DNA of 64,000 bases from Manis javanica. Lineage: Eukaryota; Chordata; Mammalia; Pholidota; Manidae. The first letter of the stretch is position 1. Every line of letters begins with the position of its first letter. The stretch covers positions 41,547,034 through 41,611,033 of the forward strand of contig NC_133169.1 of NCBI RefSeq assembly GCF_040802235.1. Reading direction: 5' to 3'. Below the pieces are notes generated by a model. The model worked only from the letters and a program-made list of their open reading frames with translations. It had not been told where the DNA came from and made no database searches. The position numbers were made by a program, and so were the translations under genes. This document shows, in pieces, positions 38,587 through 51,149 of the stretch.

Positions 38587-39445
38587 ATGTCAAAGGAAAC
38601 TGGTTCAGACCAAAATACCACAAACTCCAGAAAAGGGCCAAATGAAACTGAATTCACCAATCTTCCTGAAAGAGAGTTCAAATAAAAATCATAAGCATGC
38701 TCATGGAGGTACAGAAGAATATTCAAGAACTCAGGAATAAATTTAAGATGGATATTCAATCATTAAGAAATTCCATATCTAAAGTGACACATACAATGGA
38801 GGGACTCAAAAGCAGATTAGATGTAGTAGAAGAGACAGTAAATGCAATAGAAATTAGAGAACAGGAATTCAAAGAAGCTGAGGCACAGAGAGAAAAAAAA
38901 TCTCTAAGAATGAAAGAATATTGAGAGAACTGTGTGACCAATCCAAGTGGAGCAATATTCGCATTATAGGAGTACCAGAACAAGAAGAGAGACAAAAAGG
39001 TATAGAAAGTGTCCTTCAGGAGGTAATTACTGAAAACTTCCCCAATCTGGGGAAGGAGTTAGTCTCTCAGGCCATGGAGGTACACAGATCTCCCAACACA
39101 AGGGACCCAAGGAGGACAAAAACAAGACATATAATAATTACAATGGCAAATATCAAGGATAAAGACACTTTTCATAGCATCTAGAGAGAGAAAAAAGAAT
39201 GCATACAAAGGAAAATCCATCAGGATATCATCAGACTTCTCAACAGAAACCTTATAGCCCAGAAGGGAGTGGCATGATATATTTAATGCAATGAAGCAGA
39301 AGGGCCTTGAACTAAGAATACACTACCCAGCAAGGTTGCCATTTAAATTTGAAGGAGGGATTAAACAATTTTTACATAAGCAAAAGCTGAGAGAATTTAC
39401 CTTTCACAAAACACCTCTGCAGTGCATTTTGGAAAGACTGTTATA
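38587..39445 (+). pseudogene. L1 ORF1, broken
   Basis: The start ATG at 38587 gives MSKETGSDQNTTNSRKGPNE, then a stop about 32 codons on. Later frames carry the coiled-coil region (38697-38924, with SRLDVVEETVNAIEIREQEF), the RRM region (SKWSNIRIIGVPEQEERQKG) and a C-terminal block near 39200-39440. The protein would be an RNA-binding trimer in an intact copy. Confidence 0.9.
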
Positions 39446-42400
39446 GATGTAAGTACTCCTAAGGCTAAATATATGTTACCAAATGAATAGACAAAGAGTA
39501 CAGAATATGATACCTAACATATAAAGAATGGAGGAGGAAGAAAAAGGAGGAAAAAGAAAAAGGAACCTTTAGTTTGTGTTTGTAATAGCACATGAAGTAA
39601 GTTAAATTAGACTGTTAGATAGTAAGAGAATTACCTTTGAACCTTTGGGAACCACAAATCTAAGCCTGCAATGGCGATAAGTACATAACTATCGATAATC
39701 ACCCTAAACTCAATGCACCAACCAAATGACATAGAGCCACTGAATGGATAAAAAAACCAGACCCATCTATATGCTGCCTACAAGAGACTCACTTAAAATC
39801 CAAGGATATACATAGACTCAAAGTAAAGGGATGGAAAAAGATATTTAAGCAAATAATAGGGAGAAAAAGGCACAAATTGTAGTACTTGTATCAGACAAAG
39901 CAGACTTCAAAACAAAGAAAGTAACAAGAGACATAGAAAGACATTACATAATAATAAAGAAGTCAGTCCAACAAGGGAATATAACCATTATAAATATCTT
40001 TGCACCCAACACAGGTTCACCTACATATGTGAAACAAATACTAACAGAACTAAAGGAGGAAATAGACTGCAATACATTCATTTTAGGAGACTTCAATACA
40101 CCATTCACTCCAAAGGATAGATGAACTAGACAGAAAATAAGTAAAGAGGCAGAGGCACTGAAAAACGTATTAGAACAGATGGAACTAATGGACATCTACA
40201 GAACACTCCATTCAAAAGCAATAGGGTACACATTCTTCTCAAGTGCACATGGAACGTTTTCAAGAATAGATCATATACTAGGCCACAAAAAAAGCCTCAG
40301 TAAATTCAAAAAGATTAAAATTTTACCAACCAACTTCTCAGATCACAAAGGTATGAAACTAGAAATAAATTACACAAAGACAATTAAAAATCTTACAAAC
40401 ACATGGAGGCTTAATAACATGCTCCTAAATAATCAATGGATCAATGACCAAGTAAAAACAAAGATCAAGCAATATATGGAGACAAATTACAACAATAATT
40501 CAACACTACAAAATCTGTGGGATGCAGCAAAGGCCGTGCTAAGAGGGAAGTGTATTGCAATACAGGCCTACCTCAGGAACGAAGAACAATCCAAAATAAA
40601 TGGTCTAAACTCACAATTAATGAAACTAGAAAAGGAAGAACAAATAAGGCCCAAAGTCAGTAGATGGAGGGACATAATAAAGACTAAAGCAGAAACAAAT
40701 AAAATTGAGAAGAATAAAACCATAGAAAGAATGAATGAAAGCAGGAGCTAGTTCTTTGAGAAGATAAAATAGTTAAACCCTTAGCTAGACTTATCAAGAA
40801 AAAAATGAGCATCTGCACACATAAATGGAATCAGAAATGAGAAAGGAATAATCACTACAGACACCACAGAAATACAAATAATTGTAATAGAATACTATGA
40901 AAATTATATGGTGAAAGCTGGAAAACCTAGAAGAAATGGAAAAGTTCCTAGAAAAAAAACCTTCCAAGGCTGACCCAGGATGGAAGAAAAAACGTGAATA
41001 GACCAATTACCAGCAAAGAAATTGAACTGCTAATCAAAAACTTTTAAGAATAAAACCCTTGGTCCAGATGGTTTCACTGCTGAATTTTATCAAACATTTA
41101 ATGAATACTTAATACCCATCCTCCTTAAAGGTTTCCAAAAAGTGGAAGGGGAGGGAATACTCCCAAACTCATTCTATGAAGTCAACATCACTCTAATACC
41201 AAAACCAGGCAGGACCTACAAAACAATGAAATTGGAGACCAATATTCCTGATGAACATAGAAGCAAAAATACTCAACAAAATATCAGCACACCGAATTAA
41301 AAAATATATCAAAAAGATCATCCATCATGATCAAGTGGGATTAATTCCAGGGAAGCAAGGATGGTACAACATTCAAAAATCCATCAACATCATCCACCAA
41401 ATCAACAAAAAGGACAAAAACCACATGATCATCTCCACAGATGCTGAAAAAGCATTTGATAAAATTCAACATCCATTCATGATAAAAACCCTCAATGAAA
41501 TGGATGTAGACGACAAGTACCCGAACATAATAAAGGCCATATATGACAAACCCACAGCCAACATCATACTTAACAGCAAGAAGCTAAAAGCTTTTAACCT
41601 AAGATTGAGAACAAGACAGGGATGCCCACTCTCCCCACTGTCATTCAACATAGTACTGGAGGTCCTATCCATAGCAATTAGACAACACAAAGAAATAAAA
41701 GGCATCAAGATGGGCAAGGAAGAAGTTAAACTGTCACTGTTTGCATATGACATGATATTGTAAATAAAAATCCCTAAAGACTCCACTCTAAAACTACTAC
41801 ATGTAATATCTGAATTCAGCAATGTTGCAGGATACAAAATTAATACACAGAAATCTGTGGCATTCCTATGCACTAACGATGAACTAGCAGGAAGAGAAAT
41901 TAGGAAAACAATTCCATTCATAATTACATCAAAAAGAATAAAATACCTAGGGATAAACCTAACCAAGGAAGTAAAAGATTTATACTCTGAAAACTATAAG
42001 ACACTCATGAGAGAAGTTAAAGAAGATACCAATAAATGGAAACACATCCCATGCTCATGGATAGAAAGAATTAATATTGTCAAAATGGTCATCCTGCCTA
42101 AAGCATTCTGCAGATTCAATGCAATTCCTATTAAAATACCAACAGCATTCTTCAATGAACTAGAAGAAATAGTTCTAAAATTCATATGGAACCACAAAAT
42201 ATCCTGAAGAGCCAAAGTAATCCTAAGAATGAAGAATAAAGCAGGGGGAAATATGGTCCCTGACTTCAAGCTCTACTACAAAGCCACAGTAATCAAGACA
42301 ATTTGGTACTGGCACAAGAACAGACCCATAGACAAATGGAACTGACTGTAGGGCCCAGATATAAACCCAAGCATATATGTTGAATTAATATATGGTAAAG

Positions 42401-42789
42401 GAGCCATGGACATACAATAAGGAAATGACAGTCTCTTCAAAAGCTGTTGTTGGCAAAACTGGACAGCTACATGTAAGAGAATGAAACTGGAGTCTAACCC
42501 CATATGCAAAAGTAAACTCCAAATGGATCAGAGACCTGAATGTAAGTCATGAAGCCATAAAACTCTTAGAAAAAAATATAGGCAAAAATCTCTTGGGCAT
42601 AAACATCAGCAACTTCTTCTTGAACATATCTCCCTAGGCAAGGGAAACAAAGGACACTATCAGTAGAAAAAAATACATCCTACAGTATGGGAGAATATAT
42701 TCATAAATGACAAATCTGATAAGGAGTTGACATCCAAATTATATAAAGAGCTCATGCATCTCAACAAACAAAAAGCAAATAAGCCAATT

Positions 42790-42807
42790 AAAAAATGGGC
42801 AGGGGAT
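42790..42807 (+). repeat. Target-site duplication, left copy
   Basis: Reads aaaaaatgggcaggggat. It matches 43315-43332 at 17 of 18 positions and flanks the short L1 insert. The upstream TT followed by A6 fits L1 endonuclease cleavage. Confidence 0.9.
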
Positions 42808-43314
42808 AAGAAAAAAACAGATCCTACTATTCACAACAACATGGATGGAACTAGAGGGTATTATGCTCAGTGAAATAAGCCAGGCAGAGAAAGACAAGTA
42901 CCAAATGATTTCACTCATATGTGGAGTATAAGAACAAAGGAAAACTGAAGGAACAAAACAGCATCAGAATCACAGAACTCAAGAATGGACTAATAGTTAC
43001 CAAAGGGAAAGGGGCTGGGGATGATTGGAGGGAAGGGAGGGATAAGGGTGGGGAAAAAGACAGAGGACATTACGATTAGCATGTATAGTGTGGGGGGGGG
43101 GTACGGGGAGGGCTGTGCAACACAGAGAACACAAGTAGTGATTTTACAGCATCTTTCTATGCTGATGGACAGTGACTGTGAAGGGGTATGTGGGGGGGAC
43201 TTAGTGAAGGGTGGATCCTAGTAAACATAATGTTCTTCATGTAATTGTAGATTAATGATACCCTAAAAAATTGTATATGGGCAATACCGCAATAAAAAAA
43301 GATTTGGCAAAATG
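42808..43314 (+). mobile_element. 5'-truncated L1 (about 0.5 kb) nested in the near full-length L1
   Basis: This contains only the last codons of ORF2 and a 3' UTR with a G-rich tract (about 43090-43110), ending in an A-rich tail near 43300. It is flanked by an 18-base target duplication. The same 3' region recurs at about 43800-44290, which belongs to the host L1; the two are similar but not identical, so they are closely related L1s. Confidence 0.88.
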
Positions 43315-43332
43315 AAAAAATGGGCAGTGGAT
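43315..43332 (+). repeat. Target-site duplication, right copy
   Basis: Reads aaaaaatgggcagtggat, the partner of 42790-42807. Host L1 ORF2 sequence (gtgaacagacacttctcc) resumes directly after it. Confidence 0.9.
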
Positions 43333-44295
43333 GTGAACAGACACTTCTCCAAAGAATAAATTCAGATGGCCAACAGGCACATGAAAAGATCCTTCACATC
43401 ACTAATCATCAGAGAAATGCAAATTAAAACCACAATGCGATATAATCTCACACCAGTAAGGATGGCCACCATCCAAGGGCAAACAACACAAATGTTGGTG
43501 AGGATGTGGAGAAAGGGGTAATGTCCTACCCTGCTGGTGGGAATGTAAATTTGTTCAACCATAGTGCAAAGCAGTATGGAGGTTCCTCAAAAACTAAAAA
43601 TAGAAATACCATTTGACCAGGGAATTCCACTCCTAAGAATTTACCCTAAGAATGCAGGAGCCCAGTTTCAAAAAGACATATGCACCCATATGTTTATAGC
43701 AGGCACTATTTACAATAGCCAAGAAATGAAAGGAACCTAAGTGTCCATCAGTAGATTAATGGATAAAGTAGTTGTGGTACATATACACAATGTAATATTA
43801 TTCTGCCATAAGAAGAAAACAAATCCTACCATTTGCAACAACATGGATGGAGCTAGAGGGTATTATGCTCAGTGAAATAAGCCAGGGGGAGAATGACAAG
43901 TGTCAAATGACTTCACTCATCTGTGGAGCGTAAGAACAAAGAAAAAACTGAAGGAACAAAACAGCAGCAGACTCACAGAAACCAAAAATGGAATTAAAGT
44001 TACCAAAGGAAAAGGGACTGGAGAGGATGGGTGTGAAAGGAGGGATAAGAGGAAAAGAGGATATTGCTATTAGCACACATAATGTAGCAGGGGGGACATG
44101 GGGAGGGCTGTACAACACACAGAAGACAAATAGTGATTCTATAGCATCTTACTAGACTGAAGGACAGTGACTGTAATGAGGTATTTGGTGGGGACTTGAT
44201 AATAGAAGAAGTCTAGTAACCATAATGGTGTTCATGTAACTGTACATTGATAATATCAAAATAAAAAACAATAAATAAAAAATAAAACAGTTATC

Positions 44296-45412
44296 ATAGA
44301 AGAGAAATTGACTGGAAAAAGAACAGTGTAACAAAATGGAGTCTAAGAAAATAACAAAGGATTCAGTCTTGCAAGATGACACACCACCTTTACATATATG
44401 AACACAGTAAAGGGGAACATAAATATATAAAACAAATATTACCAGTCTGAAACAAGAGTTGACAGGAAAACAATTATTGGGGACATTAGTATTCCATTTA
44501 CATCAATGCATAGATCATCCAAATAGAATAACACTGGCTTAGAAAATACAAAAACATTGGCATTAGATAGCACAATATACAAAATGGTCTAAAGAGATAC
44601 AGAATATTCCATCCATAATTAATAAATATAAATTCTTCTCAAGTGAACATGGAACACCCTCCAGGGGAGATCACATATTAAGCCCCAAAAGAATTCTCAA
44701 TAATTAAGGAAGATAAATTCATAAATATTTTATTCCCACCCATATTGATACAAAATCAAAAAGAAGTAAATAAAAGGGAAAATCACAAAAAATGTGGAAA
44801 TTAAACAAAATGGTACTGAACAACCAAAAATTCATCAAATAAAGCATAGGAGAAAAATATTGCCTAGAGACAAATGAAAACAGAAATATTAAATTAAAAA
44901 TTCTATCAGAATCAGCAAAACTACTTGTAAGTGGAAAGTTCATAGCAATAAAAGCCTACTTCAAGTAACAAGGAAAATTTCAAATCAAACATCTTATTTT
45001 GCACTGAAAGGAACCAGATAAAGAAGACAAATAGGCCAGGAAAATCTATCCTGTGATCATGGATGAGAAGAAACAACATTGTCCAAATGGCATCCTCTCC
45101 AAACAATTTACAATTTCAATGCAATCCCTATCATAATACCAATAGCATTTTTCCATTACCTAGAACAAATATCCAAAACTTATAAAGATCCACAAAGACC
45201 ACGAAAAACCAAAACAATCTTGAGAAAGAAGTCAAAAGCTGGAGTATCATGCTTCCTGACTTTAAGCTATACTACAAAGCCACAGTCATCAAAAGAGTGT
45301 GGTACTGGCAGGAGAACAGACCCTTAGATCAATGGAACAGAGCAGAGAGCACAGATATGAGCCCATACATACATTGTCAGTTAATGTGTGACAAAGGAGG
45401 CAGGAGTATACA
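44296..45412 (+). mobile_element. Old L1, right part (ORF2)
   Basis: Resumes the older L1 broken at 37604: endonuclease-region sequence at 44420-44700 and ORF2 blocks up to 45412 (gccacagtcatcaaaagagt, then gtgtgacaaaggaggcagga). A large part of the reverse-transcriptase region is missing between about 44990 and 45050. The copy ends abruptly where PSMD12-like sequence begins. It is more diverged than the L1 inserted in it, as the nesting order requires. Confidence 0.75.
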
Positions 45413-46334
45413 GTGGTGCTCTTGTGTTGCCAACATAGGGAGATGCCTGGGGGTGCTCAGCCTGGGACAATGGTGCACTGATGGGCACATCGCCACGGTG
45501 GAGGTGGGCTTAGGCACATGGGGATCCAGACTGCCCACATGCAGAGAAGCTGGCAGAGGAAGGAATTCCTTAGGAAGTCATTGAAACCTCTGTCTTTGGA
45601 AAAACAGACCCAGAGTGCTTCTGATATGGTGTCCACATCCTGTTTCTTAGTTGTAGTAGTGAAGTTGTGCCTCATGAAGCTAAAGAATTGTATTTACTCA
45701 ATGAAAATATTATGCTTTTGTTAAAAAGATAGAGTCGGTTAAAACAAGCTGTTTCAAACTGGTTCAACAGTGCTGTTCTTACGTTGATGAAATTATAGAT
45801 GTTCCAATGAAACTGCAACTAATTAATACTCTAGAAATGGTCACAGAAGGCAATTTGTGTTGAAATTGAGTGTGTTTAACTGACTAAAGCATTAGCATCT
45901 ATAAAAGTGCAAAATGGTAACGTGAGAGGGGCAGCCTCCGTTTTACAAGAGCTTTAGGTGTAAACCAACAGGGCACTAGAAAAGAAAAAGCGAGTGGAGT
46001 TTATTTTGGAGCAAAATAGGCTCTGCCCAGCTGTGAAGGATTACATCCATATCCAAATCATCAGCAAGAAAATTAACAAGAAGTTTTTCCATGAGGAAAA
46101 TACAGAGAAATTAAAGTTGAAATACCATAACTTAATGATTCAACTGGATCTACATGAGGGCTCCTATTTGCCTACTTGCGAGCACTACATATATGATCCT
46201 CTTTGCAGAGGGAAGGAAGTGAAAAGTGGCAACAGGCTCTGAAAAGGGTGTCCTTTATGTTATCTTGGCTCCTTTTGACAACGAGCAGATTAGGTTTACC
46301 AAATAAGTTGTGACAAGAAGTTAGAAGAAATCCC

Positions 46335-46352
46335 TAAATGCAAGGATCTTTT
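46335..46352. repeat. Target-site duplication, left copy
   Basis: Reads taaatgcaaggatctttt, identical to 47842-47859, and merges into the poly-T run of the insert. The plus-strand TTTT/AA junction is a standard L1 endonuclease site. Confidence 0.92.
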
Positions 46353-47841
46353 TTTTTTTTTGAGAGGGCATCTCTCATATTTATTGATCAAATGGTTGTT
46401 AGCAACAATAAAATTCAGTATAGGGGGGTCAATGCTCAATGTACAATCATTAATCCATCTCAAGCCTAATTCTCGTCAGTCTCCAATCTTCTGAAGCATA
46501 AAGAACAAGTTCTTACATGGTGAACGAATCTTATATAGTGAATAAATCCTTACATGGTGAACAGTACAAGGGCATTCATCACAGAAACTTTCTGTTTTGA
46601 TCACGCATTATGACCCATAAACAATCAGATCAAATATGAATATTCATTTGATTTTTGTACTTGATTTATATGTTGATCCCACATTTCTCCCTCTATTATT
46701 ATTATTATTTTTATTTTTAATAAAAATGCTGAAGTGGTAGGTAGATGCAAGATAAAGGTAGAAAACATAGTTTAGTGCTGTAAGAGGGCAAATGTAGATG
46801 ATCAGATGATCAGGTGTGTGCCTATGGACTAAGTATTAATCCAGGCTAGACAAGGGCAGCAAGACATCCATGGATGCAGAAGATTTCTCTCAAAGCAGGG
46901 GTGGGGGGTGAGGTTCTGAGCCTCACCTCTGTTGATCCCCAAATTCTCACCTGATGGCCCCCATGCGACTGTGCCTGTCTTAGGTTGTTCCTCCCTTGAG
47001 GAATCTTACCCATCTCTGGCTAACCAGTCATCTTCCGGGGCCATACAGGGAAATGTAAAGTTGGTAAGTGAGAGAGAAGCCATATTGTTTGAAAAGGTTA
47101 GCTTTTTACTTCTTTGGAGATTTATGCCCTGTGGCTTCTATGCCCAGCACTTGTCTCGAGGTATCTTTACCACCTGGAGGAATTATGATACTCAGTAAAT
47201 TCGATATGAGGCACGAATTCTATTTAAGGGTTGTAATTAGGAAGGAAGAAGAAAAGCTATAGAGGTAGCATATGGAAGGAAACATGGGAGGATTGATTAT
47301 TTCTTTGACATATCTTCTTGTAGAGTACCTTAAGTATGTATAGGTTTTAAACTACTAATTTGCACACACACATATTAACATAATAGGAATACGGTGACAT
47401 AAACAAAACAAATCTATAATTACCATCCATCTCCAGTGAAGCCAAGAAAACCATTTAGGCACCCTAGGCATTTGCGAAAATTTATCTATGATATGATGGA
47501 TATTGTCCAACTGTACTTGAACAATCAGACAAATTAAAGCAGCCCATTTCTGGGATCTGTTCACATCCCATATGTTCTTTTAACCGTAGATAGTCTATAG
47601 TCATGAGATTTTGGAGTGCTACAACTTGCACCCCTCCCAACTCCTGGTTGAGTTCCAACAGTACAGATCCGGTCAAATTCGTTATCTCACTGTATGCACA
47701 TGCCAGCCTAGACATCTCCCTCCTCATTCCTATGGCAAGTCCAGGAGACGGTGGGCTGGATGCAGCCACAACCGCAGCATCGTCCAGATCCCTGTGGAGG
47801 CTTTTTGATGATCATCCCCCTGGCACAAGTCCTCTAGAGAG
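46353..47841 (-). mobile_element. L1-mobilised retroposon derived from a retroviral env transcript
   Basis: A minus-strand unit of about 1.49 kb ending in a poly-A tail (poly-T at about 46349-46361 on the plus strand). An AATAAA box lies about 20 bases before the tail. Exact 18-base target duplications flank it. Part of it, about 47750-47480 on the minus strand, resembles the ectodomain of a retroviral Env transmembrane subunit (the LQN...DYL...CFNLSD type). The remainder is untranslated-like sequence. Structure shows it moved as a polyadenylated RNA through L1 machinery and not by retroviral integration, since no LTR pair is present. It is a broken fossil; the perfect duplications suggest a fairly recent insertion. 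The retroviral family could not be fixed. Confidence 0.82.
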
Positions 47842-47859
47842 TAAATGCAAGGATCTTTT
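47842..47859. repeat. Target-site duplication, right copy
   Basis: Reads taaatgcaaggatctttt, identical to 46335-46352. PSMD12-like coding sequence resumes across it. Confidence 0.92.
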
Positions 47860-48959
47860 AAAGCTTTTTACCACAATGGAGTTGATGCATTGGTCCCAGT
47901 TGTTGAAGACTGTGGAATGGAATTAAGGAAAGGTCCTGCTTCCCTCATCCCTCACATCCAAGAAGGACTTCAAAAGAGAATTCTGGCCCCCACTGGGCTG
48001 ACCTTCCTGACTGCTGAGGGGAGATGGGGAAACGATGGAGGAGGACTCAGAGGAACCTAACACCCAAGGTCTGAGATCAGCAGCCGTGGTAGTCACTTTT
48101 CTATATGACTGATGGCGTGCCACTATAAGGAAAGTGAAAGAAATATGCTGGTTGCATCTGATACCCACCCTTCAAATGGCATCCTGGATGAGCCACCAAT
48201 GCTGTTACTGGCTGAGATGCTGTTCCTTCCCAGGATCATGTCTTGGAGGTGGCAAAGAATGAAGCCAGCAGACAAGATGAGGAGTGCAGAAGAAAGGAAA
48301 GCTAACACTTTTCAGGAGGGGCTCCAAGGAGGGATGCTGCCGGGGCTGCACTTTTTAAGGTTTATAAGCCCAAACAAGGAGTGAACCATGCGAGTGGCAG
48401 GAGTCGCTGCTAGGGGCTGTTGTTATGGCCAAGCTGGGATCAAAGGAAAGAAAACCTTTCTCTTTTCCTCAGGCTGATTTTCCCAGATGCCCAGGATGAG
48501 TCATCTTTGTTGAGAAGCCTGGACCCTAGTTCTCTTCTGCCTGTGTCTTATCAGAACCTTGAGCTCTACCTGCCTGTGTCTGACTTACACCTGCCTTAAT
48601 TACATCAGGATTCAGGTCACAAAGAAGTGGGCAGGGTTAAGGATTTTCATCAGAGGATAGAGAATGACCCAAAGGCATCAATGAAAGGCTGCAACTGGAG
48701 GCACAGGGGTTTCCAGGATCCATAGCAGCTGAAGTTGCAGGGGGATGACCACTGTGAGACCTGGGCTGCAAGTGGAGGGACTCAGCCACCTCCAGCACAG
48801 ACCTCAGTCTGCTCCTACCTGCTGGTCACCTGCTGGGGTTTCTCAGTGAGCAAACCATCCAGAAGGCAGAGGGACAAGTAGAAGACAAGGAGAAGCTTTT
48901 CCTTCTCAGATGGTGGGAGCTAAATTAGTCAAGTATTACATCGCATGAGAATTAACACT

Positions 48960-49270
48960 TTGTAGCAAAATTTAAAATCCTTTACCGTTTGAACCAATAA
49001 TACCCTTCTGGGAATCTGTCTACAGAAGTAATCATATATGTGATGTACACACCTGTTCTAGACACTCACCTTTCAAATAATGCTTATCAACTCTTAAATA
49101 CAGTACCACTAAGTTCATCAATAGCCTATTTATTTAAAAATCACTGACATATCCACCCTATAGATTATGATCCAGTCTTCAAGCACCAAATTGGTAAGAC
49201 ACCAAAACTAGCATGCTGAGTGGAAAAAGCATGTTGTAGTCCCATGCTTAATTTTCTTTTTTAAAAAGAA
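48960..49270 (+). repeat. Possible old interspersed repeat (LINE 3' end type)
   Basis: The phrase order (acccttctgggaatctgtct, acagaagtaatcatatatgt, then ctgagtggaaaaagcatgtt) resembles an ancient mammalian LINE 3' region known from many loci. Divergence is high and the family is uncertain. Confidence 0.35.
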
Positions 49271-51149
49271 GTTTGAATTATATAATTCAGGGTTCCTGGA
49301 CAGTAGAGGCTTATGCTTTCTAAACTCAGCGTCTAACAGTACAGAAATAATTTGTTTATGAATAATAATCTAAGAGGGGGAAGAGGCAATTATAACTATT
49401 TTAAATGCCTATTGAACCTATGTATTTAAGTTAAATAAGTCTTATTTTTAAGAAATCCCTGGGAAATGGTTTTGTTTATTCTATTTTTTCAAGTTTTATC
49501 TTTCAAACACATTTAAGAAAGCAGAAAATTTATGAAAAATGTTGTTACCTAATCTGTCTTGTTTAATTCTTAAATTTGGATAAAGAATTTCAATCACAGT
49601 CTTTAATGTGCTCTGGAGGGTATAGAAACCTGACGTCTTGTTACCATGTTATTGAATGCTCAATTAGTCCAAATGGTGGTGGCATCACTGTCATAAACGC
49701 ATGAATAAGTAAGAAGCTTGAAAGTGTGCACTACTTCAGTGCACAGCTAGTTATTTGGCACTGTAAGCAAGAGCGATTGAGTGCCTGGAGCCCTTCTTTT
49801 TCAGGTTTTAACTCTACATAGAAGAACTTTCCAGAAGCAATCATTCCTCCCTAAGAATTCTAAATATTAGACTCTATATATAATTTTTCAAATATTTTTC
49901 CATGCAAATAGTTCATGTAAATTGTTATTATTACAGATAATGAAAAAAAGTAAATTTTGAACACATTGTCTAAAAATAATCATTCTAAAAGCACACTTAA
50001 GTAAACTTTTTGGTTTGAAACAGAGCAATCTAAAAAAAATTTGGAAAAAATTTTTGAAAAAATATAGCTCCACTCCACTTTTTGTTTTATTTGTTCTATT
50101 TTGCTCCCCATGTCCTAGGACATTTAAAGTGGAACCATCAAGTGTGTGTATAATTATCGTCCAGCAAAGTGAGGGCTGAGGTATACAATTATCAATCACT
50201 CAAAATTTATAGCATGCATATTGTATCATTCATTTTACTATGATAAAAATATTGGAAATTTGTTTTTCAACATTGTTTCCTAAAGACTGCATGAGTTTTA
50301 ATTTACAGTCATGACATAATCAAGTGTGTCAAAAGGAAAAGGGAAACCATCTGATTCTTTACAAATTGGACCCAATACATAGGAACATGGAGAGCAACCA
50401 CATCTGTGGCTTTTTGTAAACGGGCTCAACAAGGCCCCACACACTCCAAATACTGCTCCCCCCAGGACTTCCTGGTGCTCAGGCATGTGGTCCAACCCAC
50501 TCAGATCAACACCGCTAATTTCATTACCCACACTCACCTGATCTCCTAGCCTCCAGCATTCACTTCTCCACTTGATTTCCATCAATTTAACATTACTAAG
50601 ATTCCAATCTGGTCATTTCACTACTGTTTATAAAACTCTCAGTCACAGAAGGGCAAGAAATGAGAACATAAAGTGCAGTAGGAAATGAAAAGCCATTGGG
50701 ATATTTAGGTTTCCTGCTTGGTCAACCATCTGTCCTTCATGCTTCATATTTTCTCTAGATCTTGTCTCTGAGTGAGTTCCCCATTCCCCACCCTTCTCTA
50801 GTCATCTGACGGTAACATCCAGTCCCGAATCAGTATTGTTTTCCAGGCACTGCTATCATCCCCCTTGTTTGATAATACTCTTAGGTCACAGACAGAACTG
50901 AGGTGCCATTGTGACCTGTACAATTTCCACATGAGCATCTAGTGATAGCATATATTTTATAATACTTATTTGTGTAATATAAAACTGCAACTACAGGTTA
51001 AAATTCCTTGGGTACCACAACCAAGTAGATTCAGATTTTAATTTCATTTGGCTATTATTTTGAATTTAATATAGAATAAGAAATATTTATTGAATAAATT
51101 AACTTAGATAATTGATAGTCCTATGTTTTTTTTCTAGTAAATATATACT

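Larger units (their letters stand above)
39671..43933 (+). pseudogene. L1 ORF2, broken and interrupted
   Basis: The likely start ATG is at 39671. The frame at 40179-40751 covers the endonuclease end, with FSDHKGMKLEI retaining the catalytic SDH motif. The frame at 41251-41763 covers the reverse-transcriptase core ([27 protein letters not shown]), where the catalytic box reads FAYD instead of FADD. A frame at 41857-42207 continues the thumb region. A 507-base L1 sits within the gene at 42808-43314. Several further stops and frameshifts exist, so the gene is dead. Confidence 0.9.
37605..44290 (+). mobile_element. Near full-length L1 inserted in an older L1, itself split by a third L1
   Basis: The element starts with caagatggcggcttgatagg, the typical L1 5' end with a YY1-type site, and has a 5' UTR (about 37605-38586), ORF1 (38587-39445), ORF2 (39671 to about 43933) and a 3' UTR ending in an A-rich tail near 44285. 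Subtracting the 525 bases of insert plus duplicated target at 42808-43332 leaves about 6.2 kb, normal for a complete L1. Possible diverged target duplications flank it (gaaattgtgagtgaaaatag before, gaaattgactggaaaaag after). Stops and frameshifts in both genes make it inactive. Confidence 0.9.
45430..47945 (+). pseudogene. PSMD12: PSMD12 retropseudogene, split by a later insertion
   Basis: Translated segments match the 26S proteasome lid subunit PSMD12 (Rpn5): at 45570-45700 SASDMVSTS and neighbours, at 45994-46190 [20 protein letters not shown] and [20 protein letters not shown], and after the insert CKDLLKLFTTMELMHWS. No introns interrupt a stretch that spans several exons in the parent gene, so this is an L1-made retrocopy. 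The match starts near the parental N terminus and ends near residue 330 at about 47935; the PCI domain's C-terminal part and the 3' UTR are missing. Stops and frameshifts are scattered throughout. The 1.49 kb insert at 46353-47841 falls within the codons for KYKDLLKLF. No function is expected. Confidence 0.92.

Noticed and set aside
42800-44290. Apparent tandem duplication of an L1 3' end
   Set aside because: Flanking 18-base duplications and resumption of host ORF2 at 43333 show an insertion of a second truncated L1.
48112-48384. A 90-residue plus-strand frame after the PSMD12 retrocopy
   Set aside because: It does not continue PSMD12 and shows no domain. It is probably chance in GC-richer DNA.
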